The position numbers were made by a program, and so were the translations under genes. This document shows positions 18,486-26,976 of a stretch of 64,000 nt of DNA, one piece after another. The notes beneath the pieces were generated by a model, which had not been told where the DNA came from, made no database searches, and saw only the letters and a list, made by a program, of their open reading frames with translations. The DNA comes from Salinigranum halophilum (GTDB lineage Archaea > Halobacteriota > Halobacteria > Halobacteriales > Haloferacaceae), in the NCBI RefSeq assembly GCF_007004735.1, contig NZ_SSNL01000003.1:124001-188000 (forward strand), written 5' to 3'. Position 1 is the stretch's first letter; every line of letters begins with the position of its first letter.

Positions 18486-19082
18486 ATGGACGAGAAGACC
18501 GAGGAACTCCGCGACCTCTTCGTCGAGGCGACGGGTGCCGACACTGTCACCGAGCGCCAGGAGGCGGGACGCGGGTCGATTACGGGTGCGGAGCGCGACG
18601 CCTCCGACGAGCGACTCGCGTCCCTCGTCGAGACGATGCGCGAGCGGTTCTCGTTCCGGTCGTCGCTCGGAACCAGCGCGCTGGTGACGGTCCTCAGGGG
18701 CTTTTTCGCCGACGCTACGGACGCCGACCTGGCGAGCGACCTCGACGTCACCGAGGACGAGGTGTTCACGGCGCGCATGGACCTCCACCTCGTCACCGAC
18801 GCCGACCGGACGCCGGTCGACAACCGGGTTCACCGGCTCGTCGTCGCGGACGCCTCGCTCGACGAGTGCCTCACGGCCGTCGACGCCGACCCGACGGTCG
18901 TCCGACAGTCGTATCTCGCCCAGACGAGTCGGGTCGCCGCGACACGCGCGAGTCACCGGTTCCGCGACGAGTTCGCCGAACTCCTGACCGACGAGGACCT
19001 CTCGACCCGTCTCGCCTCCGACGCGCGGCGTGACGGGCTGAAAGACGCGACGGAGGACCTCGAGACGGACGTCTCCTTCTAG
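18486..19082 (+). CDS. Conserved haloarchaeal protein, Cmi4-like
   Basis: A 198-residue acidic soluble protein. The N-terminus (MDEKTEELRDLFVEATGADT) and the LVETMRERF segment agree with my memory of proteins annotated as conditioned medium-induced protein 4 in haloarchaea; I cannot confirm this without a search. The middle (SDLDVTEDEVFTARMDLHLV) looks like a winged-helix or HTH-like region, so a DNA-binding role is possible. It is divergent from bioY with a 113-base shared promoter region. Confidence 0.6.
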   Translation: MDEKTEELRDLFVEATGADTVTERQEAGRGSITGAERDASDERLASLVETMRERFSFRSSLGTSALVTVLRGFFADATDADLASDLDVTEDEVFTARMDLHLVTDADRTPVDNRVHRLVVADASLDECLTAVDADPTVVRQSYLAQTSRVAATRASHRFRDEFAELLTDEDLSTRLASDARRDGLKDATEDLETDVSF

Positions 19083-19347
19083 TCTCGCCGCAGCGTCCAG
19101 CGGGACGCCGACGACGCTGTCGTGACCGTACACCGCCACGACGTCGACGACCGTCGCCACGATACCGAGGGGGCGACCGGCCGTCAGGACGAACGTCGTC
19201 GCGTGACCCGTACGCTGCCGTCGCGACGATGTGTGTTACCACGCCTCTCTTACTCTCCCCTGCCCGAGCCCTGCGGTGCGAATCGAAAGCGGGGTTGGCT
19301 TGCGACAACCCGGGCCCTATGGGTGCGTATCCGTACCCCATCGTACG

Positions 19348-21075
19348 ATGGATTCACAGGTGATTCTCACCCTCGTCATGGGAGCGCTCCTCGTCGGCGT
19401 CGCGGCGTGGGTCTCCCGCCTCGAGAACTGGCGCTCGGCGTCGTCGAGCGGAGCGGCCGGGAGCGGCCGCGTCTCGGAGACGTACTCGTCAGAGAAACCG
19501 TCCGGACTCCTGCGGTGGCTCACGACGGTCGACCACAAGGACATCGGCATCCTCTACGGCGTCTATTCCGTGGCCATCTTCGGGTGGGCCGGCGGCGCGG
19601 CGATGGTCATGCGCGTCGAACTCCTCGACGGGCAGATGACGTTGCTGTCGAACACGTTCTACAACTCGTTGCTCACGAGCCACGGCATCGCGATGCTCAT
19701 CCTGTTCGGGACGCCCATCCTCGCGGCCTTTGCGAACTATCTCATCCCGCTCATCATCGGCGCGGACGACATGGCGTTCCCGCGCATCAACGCCATCGCC
19801 TTCTGGCTCCTCCCGCCCTCTGCGGTTCTCGTCTTCGCCGGCTTCCTTCCCATCCCGGACCTCATTCCGGCACAGACCGCGTGGACGATGTACACGCCGC
19901 TGTCGTCGGGCGTCGGGTCGGGTAACCAGGCCAACGCCGGCGTCGACCTGATGCTGCTCGGCTTACACCTCTCGGGCGTCTCGGTCACGATGGGTGCGAT
20001 CAACTTCATCGCGACCATCTTCACCGAGCGCGCCGAGGAGGTCTCCTGGGCGAACCTCGACATCTTCTCGTGGACGGTCCTCACGCAGTCCGGTCTCGTC
20101 CTCTTCGCGTTCCCGCTGCTCGGCAGCGCCATCCTCATGCTACTCATGGACCGCAACTTCGGCACGACGTTCTTCTCCGTCGAGGGTGGGTACATCCTCT
20201 GGCAGCACCTCTTCTGGTTCTGGGGCCACCCCGAGGTGTACATCCTCATCCTGCCCGCGATGGGGCTCGTGAGCCTCATCATGCCACGCTTTGCGGGCCG
20301 GCGGCTGTTCGGGTTCAAGTTCGTCGTCTACTCGACGCTCGCCATCGGCGTGCTCTCGTTCGGCGTCTGGGCGCACCACATGTTCGCGACGGGTATCGAC
20401 CCGCGCCTCCGCGCCTCGTTCATGACCGTCTCACTGGCGATTGCGATACCCACCGCGGTGAAGACGTTCAACTGGATCACGACGCTGTGGAACGGGAAGA
20501 TCAGACTGACGACGCCGATGCTGTTCTGTATCGGCTTCGTCTCGAACGTCATCATCGGGGGCGTGACGGGCGTCTTCCTCGCCTCCATCCCGGTGGACAT
20601 CCTCCTCCACGACACCTACTACGTGGTCGGTCACTTCCACTACTTCCTCATGGGCGGGACGGTGTTCGCCGTCTTCGCCGGCATCTACTACTGGTTCCCG
20701 CTGGCGACGGGGCGGATGTACCAGAAGACGCTCGGGAAGGCGCACTTCTGGCTCTCGATGGTCGGGACGAACGTGACGTTCTTCGCGATGATCCTGCTCG
20801 GCTACGGCGGCATGCCGCGGCGCTATGCGACCTACCTCCCCGAGTTCGCCACGCTCCACCAGGCCGCCACGCTGGGTGCGGTCTTCATCACCGTCGCCCA
20901 ACTCGTCTGGCTGTTCAACATGGTCCAGTCGTACACCGAGGGGCGGCGCATCGAGGACGGCGACCCGTGGAACCTCGCTGACTACGGCCTCAAGACGGCC
21001 GAGTGGGAGTGGCTCGAACGCCGGCGCGCGACGGCCCTCGCCGACGGCGGCGAGGACAGAGACGACGCGGCCTGA
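19348..21075 (+). CDS. Heme-copper oxidase subunit I (cytochrome c/quinol oxidase, A type)
   Basis: A 575-residue subunit I with about 12-13 membrane helices. Low-spin heme ligands are His112 (TSHGIAM) and His431; the high-spin heme ligand is His429 (VGHFHYF). CuB ligands are His294 and the pair His343-His344 (VWAHHMF), with Tyr298 positioned for the His-Tyr crosslink (GHPEVY). Glu296 and the GADDMAFPRIN loop show an A1-type D channel. It would reduce O2 to water and pump protons. No subunit II or III gene is adjacent in this window, which is unusual. ATG 19348 gives the normal short N-terminus plus a first extra helix. Confidence 0.9.
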   Translation: MDSQVILTLVMGALLVGVAAWVSRLENWRSASSSGAAGSGRVSETYSSEKPSGLLRWLTTVDHKDIGILYGVYSVAIFGWAGGAAMVMRVELLDGQMTLLSNTFYNSLLTSHGIAMLILFGTPILAAFANYLIPLIIGADDMAFPRINAIAFWLLPPSAVLVFAGFLPIPDLIPAQTAWTMYTPLSSGVGSGNQANAGVDLMLLGLHLSGVSVTMGAINFIATIFTERAEEVSWANLDIFSWTVLTQSGLVLFAFPLLGSAILMLLMDRNFGTTFFSVEGGYILWQHLFWFWGHPEVYILILPAMGLVSLIMPRFAGRRLFGFKFVVYSTLAIGVLSFGVWAHHMFATGIDPRLRASFMTVSLAIAIPTAVKTFNWITTLWNGKIRLTTPMLFCIGFVSNVIIGGVTGVFLASIPVDILLHDTYYVVGHFHYFLMGGTVFAVFAGIYYWFPLATGRMYQKTLGKAHFWLSMVGTNVTFFAMILLGYGGMPRRYATYLPEFATLHQAATLGAVFITVAQLVWLFNMVQSYTEGRRIEDGDPWNLADYGLKTAEWEWLERRRATALADGGEDRDDAA

Positions 21076-21086
21076 GCGGCCTCGAC

Positions 21087-21974
21087 TTACTCGCCGGTCT
21101 CGATGGGCGCGCGGATCATGTTCCCCCATTCGGTCCACGACCCGTCGTAGTTCTGCACTCGTTCGTACCCGAGCAGTTCGTGGAGGACGAACCACGTAAT
21201 CGAGGAGCGCTCGCCGATGCGACAGTAGGTGATGACCGGGTCGTCCGGCGCGAGTCCGTGTCCTTCGTACAGCTCCGCGAGCGCGGCGGGTGATTTGAAC
21301 CGTCGGTCGGGGCCGACGTTGTCGGCCCACAGGACGTTGAGCGCGCCCGGGATGTGACCGCCGCGTCGGGCCGTCTCGTCCATCCCCGGGGGTGCGATGA
21401 GTTCGCCGCGGTACTCCTCGGGCATCCGCACGTCGATGAGTGTCGTGTCCTCGGAGTCGCTGTCGTCGGCGTCGTCGAGCACCTCGTACACGTCGTGGCG
21501 GAACGCCCGGACCGACTCGTCCGGCTCGGCGACGGTGTACTCGACAGACGAGAACGAGGGAACCTCGTCGGTCGTCGGGAAGTCGTGCTCCAGCCAGTAC
21601 TCGCGGCCGCCGTCCATCACCCGGACGTCGTCGTGTCCGTAGATGCTGAACTGCCAGTACAGGTGGGTGGCGAACCAGTTGGCGTTGTCGCCGTAGACGA
21701 CGACGGTGGTGTCGTTCGCGATGCCGTGGTCGCCCATGACCCGGGCGAACTCCTCCGGCGTCGGGATGTCGCGCCAGCGCCCGCTCTGGAGGTCAGTCTG
21801 CCAGTCGAGGCCGACGGCCCCGGGGGCGTGTCGTTCGGCGTAGAAGGAGGGGTTGACGTCGACTTCGACGAGGCGGTAGTCGGGTGTGTCGCGCTCGAAC
21901 TCGTCGAGTCGGTCGGCGACCCACTCGGGCGAGACGAGGACGTCCGCTGGGTGGGAGGGTTCGTGTGCGTTCAT
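21087..21974 (-). CDS. tssA: Two-domain thiosulfate sulfurtransferase (rhodanese)
   Basis: A 295-residue tandem rhodanese. The N-terminal domain is catalytically silent (residues about 12-130, with an Asp-Asn loop YGDNANW at the active-site position). The C-terminal domain carries the nucleophile Cys251 in TYCRIGERSS. It moves sulfane sulfur from thiosulfate or 3-mercaptopyruvate to an acceptor; the CRIGERS loop is common in archaeal enzymes named TssA. It starts the sulfur-related island and sits 70 bases downstream of a co-directional HTH regulator gene. Confidence 0.9.
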   Translation of the reverse strand: MNAHEPSHPADVLVSPEWVADRLDEFERDTPDYRLVEVDVNPSFYAERHAPGAVGLDWQTDLQSGRWRDIPTPEEFARVMGDHGIANDTTVVVYGDNANWFATHLYWQFSIYGHDDVRVMDGGREYWLEHDFPTTDEVPSFSSVEYTVAEPDESVRAFRHDVYEVLDDADDSDSEDTTLIDVRMPEEYRGELIAPPGMDETARRGGHIPGALNVLWADNVGPDRRFKSPAALAELYEGHGLAPDDPVITYCRIGERSSITWFVLHELLGYERVQNYDGSWTEWGNMIRAPIETGE

Positions 21975-22044
21975 CGGTTCGGTGTGGTGTCGCGTGCGGT
22001 CGTCCGCTGTCGGTGCGTCGGCCTCGGTGGTGTGTCTTGCGGTG

Positions 22045-22770
22045 TCATCCTCGGTAGGGCTCTTCGACGAAGTCTTTCGCGAGCTCTGCTGTCGCCCGAC
22101 GCAGCCGATACGAGACCGTCGACCGCGGGACGCCGAGCTGGTCGGCGAGATCGTCGAGCGTCACCTCGCGAGGCGTCTCGAAGTAGCCGCGGTCGACGGC
22201 GAGTTCGAGCACCTCGCGCTGTTCGCTCCGGAGCGACTGCGACGAGAGGAGGCTCCCGTGCCAGCCCGTCACCTCCTCTAGGTGGCCGAACTCGAACCGG
22301 AGCCCGTCGGCGAGTTGCGCGCCGAGCGTGTCGTACAGCATGCCGACCTTCTCGTCGTGCTGCATCATGATCCGCCAGCGGGCGGTGTCGTCCTCGCGAA
22401 CGACCTGGTAGACGACGCCCCCGTCGAGATACTGCGCGGCGATGAACGGAACCGCGTCGCAGTGGGCGACCTCCGCGAGATGCGTGTAGACGATGCGGTG
22501 GCGTCGTCCCTCTTCGAGGAGACTATGCGTCCGCTCGCCCTGACACTCCCGCGCGCTGATCGACTCTCGGTCGAGCGACTCGTCGACCAACAGCGGCTCG
22601 ACCCGTTCGAGTGCCTCGGGCTCGCCGGTGACCAACTCCAGCCGCCACAGTTCGCTCGGTCCGAGTGCCGAGACGGTCGCCTCCGACCGGAGCGAGCCGT
22701 GTTCGATGAAGGCGTCCATGTACCGGTCGACGCCCGGGGAGTATCTGAGAGAAAAGCAGAACTCGCGCAT
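22045..22770 (-). CDS. HTH-10 (bacterio-opsin-activator type) transcription regulator
   Basis: A 241-residue protein. The N-terminal ~175 residues are a sensor-like region typical of this haloarchaeal family (starting MREFCFSLRYSPG); the C-terminal HTH-10 domain is seen in LRSEQREVLELAVDRGYFETP followed by TLDDLADQLGVPRSTVSYRLRRA (about 178-225). It is probably a DNA-binding regulator that acts near home, for example on tssA downstream or the persulfide dioxygenase gene transcribed divergently. The minus-strand promoter AACAGTTATTCGC lies about 20-35 bases before the ATG. Confidence 0.88.
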   Translation of the reverse strand: MREFCFSLRYSPGVDRYMDAFIEHGSLRSEATVSALGPSELWRLELVTGEPEALERVEPLLVDESLDRESISARECQGERTHSLLEEGRRHRIVYTHLAEVAHCDAVPFIAAQYLDGGVVYQVVREDDTARWRIMMQHDEKVGMLYDTLGAQLADGLRFEFGHLEEVTGWHGSLLSSQSLRSEQREVLELAVDRGYFETPREVTLDDLADQLGVPRSTVSYRLRRATAELAKDFVEEPYRG

Positions 22771-23114
22771 TACTCTCTGTTGTAACCGACAGCGAATAAC
22801 TGTTTCAGTTCAACCCGGGTCGTCGACGGGGCCGCGCCGTGTGTCTTGCCTGTTCGATACTATACTCGCTCCGCGAGAGTGGGCGTGGTTTTCGAGATGA
22901 CCGCGTCCCGACCGGACACGTGACGGCGCTGTGCCGCCTCTTCGCGTGCCCCGACAGCTCCGGAGAAACGGGCTGAAAAGGCGACAAACGCGGCTGTGTG
23001 GGGCTGGCGCGTCTACCCGGCCTGCCCGCTGGCGGTCGACACACCCCTCGCTGATACTGTATTGTATCCAGTGCGCAATATTTATTAGAGTGTGCAATAT
23101 ACGTGTAATCGAAG
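22771..23114. other. Divergent intergenic region between HTH regulator and persulfide dioxygenase
   Basis: There is no gene here. The right end holds the tandem TATTG-type boxes described separately (23060-23100), and the left end a TATA-like element for the minus-strand regulator. The middle (about 22850-23030) is ordinary GC-rich DNA in which I see nothing. Confidence 0.6.
23060..23100 (+). promoter_or_regulatory. Tandem TATTG/CAATA boxes upstream of persulfide dioxygenase
   Basis: TATTG (23060-23064) and CAATA (23076-23080) form an inverted pair with an 11-base spacer. GTGCGCAATAT (23071-23081) is then repeated as GTGTGCAATAT (23090-23100), 19 bases later, which places both copies on nearly the same helix face. 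The second copy ends 14 bases before the ATG at 23115, so a bound protein would cover the transcription start. TTTATTA (23081-23087) is the likely TATA box between the repeats. The same core appears across the 23-50 kb island. Confidence 0.55.
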
Positions 23115-24305
23115 ATGGACGCAGACGACTTCCCGACGCCGGACGTCACCGTTGACAGCATCGCCCCCGCCGAACTCAAGCAGCAGGTCGACGCGGGCGA
23201 GGACGTGACGATCCTCGACGCACGGATGCAGAGCGATTTCGAGGAGTGGCGCATCGACGGCGACGCGGTCGAGATCGTGAACATCCCGTACTACGAGTTC
23301 CTCGACGAGGTCGACGACGACCTCCTGGCGCGCGTGCCCGAGGGCGAGCCTCTGGTCGTCCTGTGTGCGAAGGGCGGTGCCAGTGAGTACGTCGCGGGCG
23401 TGCTGAAGGAGGCGGGCCGTGACGTGGTCCACCTCGACGAGGGGATGAACGGCTGGGCTCGCCTGTACGACCTGGTCGAGGTCGAAGGCTACGACGGCCC
23501 CGGTGCCGTCTACCAGTACCAGCGCCCCTCGTCCGGCTGCCTGGCCTACCTGGTCGTCGACGGCGACGAGGCGGCGGTCATCGACCCGCTTCGCGCCTTC
23601 ACCGACCGCTACCTCGCCGACGCCGAGGAGATGGGCGTGACGCTGAAGTACGCCATCGACACGCACATCCACGCCGACCACATCAGCGGCGTCCGCGAAC
23701 TCGACGACGAGGGCGTCAGGGGCGTCATCCCCGCCGCCGCCGTCGACCGGGGTGTGACCTACGCCGACGTCCTCGAGACCGTCGACGACGGCGACGTGCT
23801 CTCGGTGGGCGACGTCGACATCGAGGTCGTCGCCACGCCCGGCCACACGACCGGGATGACTTCCTATCTCGTCGGCGACAGCCTGCTGGCGACGGGTGAC
23901 GGCCTCTTCATCGAGAGCGTCGCCCGCCCCGACCTCGAAGAGGGTGACGAGGGTGCGCCCGACGCCGCCCGGATGCTGTACGAGTCCCTCCAAGAGCGCG
24001 TGCTCACGCTCCCCGACGAGACGCTCGTCGCCGGCGCACACTTCAGCGACGCCGCGACGCCCGCCGAAGACGGCACCTACACCGCGCCGCTCGGCGACCT
24101 GGTGGCGAAGATGGACGCGCTGACGATGGACGAAGACGAGTTCGTCGAACTCGTCCTGTCGGACATGCCGCCCCGTCCCGGCAACTACGAGGACATCATC
24201 GCGACCAACCTCGGCCAGCAGTCGGCGGACGACGACGAGGCGTTCGAACTCGAACTCGGCCCGAACAACTGCGCCGCCAGCCAGGAGTCGCTGGCCGGCG
24301 ACTGA
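23115..24305 (+). CDS. Rhodanese-persulfide dioxygenase fusion (MBL fold)
   Basis: A 396-residue protein. The N-terminal rhodanese domain (about 15-120) has Cys84 in VVLCAKGGASEY; the C-terminal metallo-beta-lactamase domain (about 135-340) has the ETHE1-type iron site THIHADH (His184, His186, Asp188, His189) plus TPGHTTGM and GDGLFIES. Proteins of this family oxidise glutathione- or other thiol-bound persulfide to sulfite, and the rhodanese can recycle sulfite to thiosulfate. In a haloarchaeon without glutathione the thiol carrier may be gamma-glutamylcysteine or CoA. The order rhodanese-MBL is opposite to many bacterial fusions. It is probably under control of the TATTG boxes. Confidence 0.87.
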   Translation: MDADDFPTPDVTVDSIAPAELKQQVDAGEDVTILDARMQSDFEEWRIDGDAVEIVNIPYYEFLDEVDDDLLARVPEGEPLVVLCAKGGASEYVAGVLKEAGRDVVHLDEGMNGWARLYDLVEVEGYDGPGAVYQYQRPSSGCLAYLVVDGDEAAVIDPLRAFTDRYLADAEEMGVTLKYAIDTHIHADHISGVRELDDEGVRGVIPAAAVDRGVTYADVLETVDDGDVLSVGDVDIEVVATPGHTTGMTSYLVGDSLLATGDGLFIESVARPDLEEGDEGAPDAARMLYESLQERVLTLPDETLVAGAHFSDAATPAEDGTYTAPLGDLVAKMDALTMDEDEFVELVLSDMPPRPGNYEDIIATNLGQQSADDDEAFELELGPNNCAASQESLAGD

Positions 24306-24467
24306 GCGGCCGACCGAACACCCGACCGACTCGCGGCTCTTTTCGCCGACGCCTGCCGTGGCCAGTCACCCGACTGCGGCGGCTCACCGGTCTGTCATCC
24401 TCGATACCGCTGGTTGTCCTGCGGCAACTGAACCCGTATACCGCTCCACCAGCTAGTCGTGAACGTC

Positions 24468-24710
24468 ATGGACCGGTCAACGCTGCTCACCCGGCTTCGC
24501 TCGGTACGCATCAACCGACACCTCGCGCTCGCCGCGGCGGTGGCCATCTCGTTCGCGACGGCCGCCGTGGTGTACGGTATCCTCCACGACGACGTCGTCA
24601 CCGCCATCTCGGCGCTCCCGTTCGTGCCCGCGGCGTTCTTACTCATCGCCATCGGCCTCTCGTTCGACCGCCCCGACGAGCGGCAGTCCGGCCCCGGCGG
24701 CACCGTCTGA
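24468..24710 (+). CDS. Small two-helix membrane protein
   Basis: An 80-residue hypothetical protein. A basic N-terminus (RSVRINRH) precedes two hydrophobic helices (about 22-41 and 45-64) and a polar tail. I do not recognise it. ATG 24468 is preferred; GTG 24459 is in frame. It follows the persulfide dioxygenase gene by 160 bases, on the same strand. Confidence 0.6.
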   Translation: MDRSTLLTRLRSVRINRHLALAAAVAISFATAAVVYGILHDDVVTAISALPFVPAAFLLIAIGLSFDRPDERQSGPGGTV

Positions 24711-24793
24711 GCCGGCCGAGACACGCGACACCGACGAGTCCCGAACCCCGACCGACGTCCGACCACCACTCGACACACCCGCCGTCACTTCCG

Positions 24794-25615
24794 ATGAACG
24801 AAGCCGAACTTCAGGCGCTTCTCGACCAGGAGACGCTCGTCGACCGAATCGACCGCGGTGCGATGCCCGACTGGGTCGAATCGCACTGGCGAACCTTCCG
24901 CGAGGGTCTCACGGGCACGCGGAACGGCACGCCGTTCCCGTGTTTCTTCGGGGCCGAGTCGGTCAGAGGGGGTGACCCGCTCTACACGGTGGTCCCGTCG
25001 ACGACCGACAAGGACGCGCTGCTCGGCCTCCGCGACGCCCTTGTCGAGTATCTCGACGTCTGGACCGACCACAGCGACCGTGCGTCGCTGGTCGTCTTCT
25101 TCAGGCCGCCGGACGAACCGCTGTCGGAGGCCGCGTACCACGAGACGCTGTGGCACGTCCTGCAGTTCCTCCACGTCCACGACCCCGAGCCGTGGCCCGA
25201 GGACATCCCGACCGACCCCGACGACCCGTACTGGGAGTTCTCCTTCGGCGGCGAGCCGATGTTCCCGACCTGTCGCGCGCCCTTCTACGACGAGCGCAAG
25301 AGCCGGTACTGCCCCATCGGGTTGGAGGTCACGTTCCAGCCCCGGCAGCTGTTTGAGTCGCTCGACGTCACCGCCGACACCGAGGCCGGACAGCACGCTC
25401 GTGAGGTCATCCAGGACCGACTCACCGAGTACGACGGGGTCTGTCCGCACGCCGACCTCGGCGACTACGGCGTCGAGACCGACCGCGAGTGGACGCAGTA
25501 CCTGTTCGAGTCCGACCCCACACAGTCGCCCGACGTGTGTCCGCTCCGGGTGACGCGCGAGCACCCCAAGGTCGACCCGGCGGTCGACCCCGGCATCGCC
25601 GTCGACGGTTCGTGA
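24794..25615 (+). CDS. YqcI/YcgG family protein
   Basis: A 273-residue protein with the family hallmarks FPCFFGAESVRGGDPLYTV near the N-terminus, FFRPPDEPLSEAAYHETLW in the middle, and PIGLEVTFQPRQLFESL with DGVCPHADLGDYGV at the end. Conserved cysteines and histidines suggest metal or heme-related binding; known members have no firmly established role, and a few are linked to oxime or guanidine chemistry only by homology. Monocistronic, no clear partner. Confidence 0.8.
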   Translation: MNEAELQALLDQETLVDRIDRGAMPDWVESHWRTFREGLTGTRNGTPFPCFFGAESVRGGDPLYTVVPSTTDKDALLGLRDALVEYLDVWTDHSDRASLVVFFRPPDEPLSEAAYHETLWHVLQFLHVHDPEPWPEDIPTDPDDPYWEFSFGGEPMFPTCRAPFYDERKSRYCPIGLEVTFQPRQLFESLDVTADTEAGQHAREVIQDRLTEYDGVCPHADLGDYGVETDREWTQYLFESDPTQSPDVCPLRVTREHPKVDPAVDPGIAVDGS

Positions 25616-25729
25616 AACACGGTGCTGTCGGAACGCTCGGTGACCGGAAGAATGGGCCTGCCGCATAGGGCGGTCCCATACCGTCGCTCGAGAGAAGGGT
25701 TTGAGACGGTTCACCTCCTATGTGGGTGT

Positions 25730-25927
25730 ATGGACACAGATCGACTGAAGGAACTCGCCCCACACTACGCCGCGATGTTCCTGCTGGTGTTTGTCGTCCT
25801 CACAATCGTGCAACTGGCTGTGGGTGAAATCGGGTTCTGGATCGAATTAGCGATCGTCGTCGTCGTCGTCTTCGCCTATCGCCCGCTCGCGATACGGCTC
25901 GGTATCGCCCCCAGCGGGTGGCGGTAA
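25730..25927 (+). CDS. Small membrane protein
   Basis: A 65-residue protein with two hydrophobic helices (about 13-31 and 34-52) and a short C-terminal tail (IRLGIAPSGWR). No family recognised. ATG 25730 is favoured since the sequence upstream in frame has no coding character. It stands alone between the YqcI gene and the end of the SQR operon. Confidence 0.5.
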   Translation: MDTDRLKELAPHYAAMFLLVFVVLTIVQLAVGEIGFWIELAIVVVVVFAYRPLAIRLGIAPSGWR

Positions 25928-26042
25928 GGCTGTCACGTGCTCGACTGACGCTCTGTCTGTCTGCGCGGTCGCGCAGAACCGCGCACCAGCCGCAGGGCTC
26001 GAGAACGGCGTGAAAAACAACTGCTCGGTTCGTCGCGTCGCC

Positions 26043-26966
26043 TTACTGTTCTGTCGTCTTCGACCGCGTCTGTCCGACCCGCTCCGCCACGGTGAGGGCG
26101 GTGCCGAGCGAGCGGCGCACGTCGTCGTCTCGGAGCGCCGAGACGAGACCGAACAGGCCGACCTCCCTGTCGGTGTCCGCGGCGAGGCCGTCCGCGCCCG
26201 CGCTCACCACGTCGAGGACGGCGGGATCGCTCGCCTGTTCGGCCACGTCGAGCGCGTAGCCGAGCCGCTCGCCCAGTTCGTAGTACTCCTGTGGCGTCCG
26301 GTCGGCCGCGTCACCGAACCCTTCGAGGAGGTGGCCGAGGCCGACGAGTGTCTCCATGTTCTCCCCGAGCGATTCGACCGCCCGCACCGTGGGCTCGCGC
26401 TCGAACGCCGCTTCGAGCCGCTCGATATCGGCACGGAGGGCAGCGAGTTCAGCGTCGTTGGTCGGTGTCACGTCGCCGACGACGTCGCCGGTCATCTCCA
26501 AGAGCGTGAGCAGGTCGCAGAACGTGTCGGTGTTGTGGCCGAGTCGCCGGAGCAGCGTCAGCGTCTCCTCGCGCTCGAAGGCGAGTCGGAGCGCCTCGAG
26601 TTCGCTCCGGTTCTCGACGGCCACCGTCTTCAACTCGGGGCCGAGTTCCGCCGCGAGGTCGCGCGTCACGTCGAGCAGGTCCAGCAGGTCCGAAAGCGCC
26701 TCCGCGTTGTCGCCGACCCGCCGGAGCAACACGAGCGTCTCCTCCCGTTCGAGCGACGTCCGGAGGTCCGAAAGCGGCTCGCGGTTCTCCGCGACGGCCG
26801 TCCGGGCTTCCGGGACCAGGTCGGCGCTCAGCCCCCGAACCGCGACGAGTAGGTCCAGCAGCGCGAGCAGGTCGTCGGCGTTCGCCGCGACCCGCGAGCG
26901 GAGGCGTTCGAGGTCCGCCTCCTCGCTGGTGTGTCCGTTCGACATCGACGAGGTGTGTTCGTTCAT
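26043..26966 (-). CDS. DUF1641-like helical protein with repeated module (SQR partner 1)
   Basis: A 307-residue, all-helical protein. A module of about 60 residues recurs at least twice: LxREETLVLLRRVGDNAEALSDLLDLL near residue 75 and FEREETLTLLRRLGHNTDTFCDLLTLL near residue 136, with a weaker copy near 200. The C-terminal part (ALDVAEQASDPAVLD...VERVGQTRSK) matches DUF1641 proteins. DUF1641 genes are often next to sulfide:quinone reductase genes; here it is the last gene of that operon. ATG 26966 has GAGGTGA upstream overlapping the SQR stop region. It may anchor or pair with the flavoprotein, but that is inference from context. Confidence 0.72.
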   Translation of the reverse strand: MNEHTSSMSNGHTSEEADLERLRSRVAANADDLLALLDLLVAVRGLSADLVPEARTAVAENREPLSDLRTSLEREETLVLLRRVGDNAEALSDLLDLLDVTRDLAAELGPELKTVAVENRSELEALRLAFEREETLTLLRRLGHNTDTFCDLLTLLEMTGDVVGDVTPTNDAELAALRADIERLEAAFEREPTVRAVESLGENMETLVGLGHLLEGFGDAADRTPQEYYELGERLGYALDVAEQASDPAVLDVVSAGADGLAADTDREVGLFGLVSALRDDDVRRSLGTALTVAERVGQTRSKTTEQ

Positions 26967-26976
26967 CTCGTTCACC

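Noticed and set aside
24459-24467. GTG start for the small membrane protein
   Set aside because: ATG 24468 gives a simpler N-terminus; both are possible but nothing supports the longer form.
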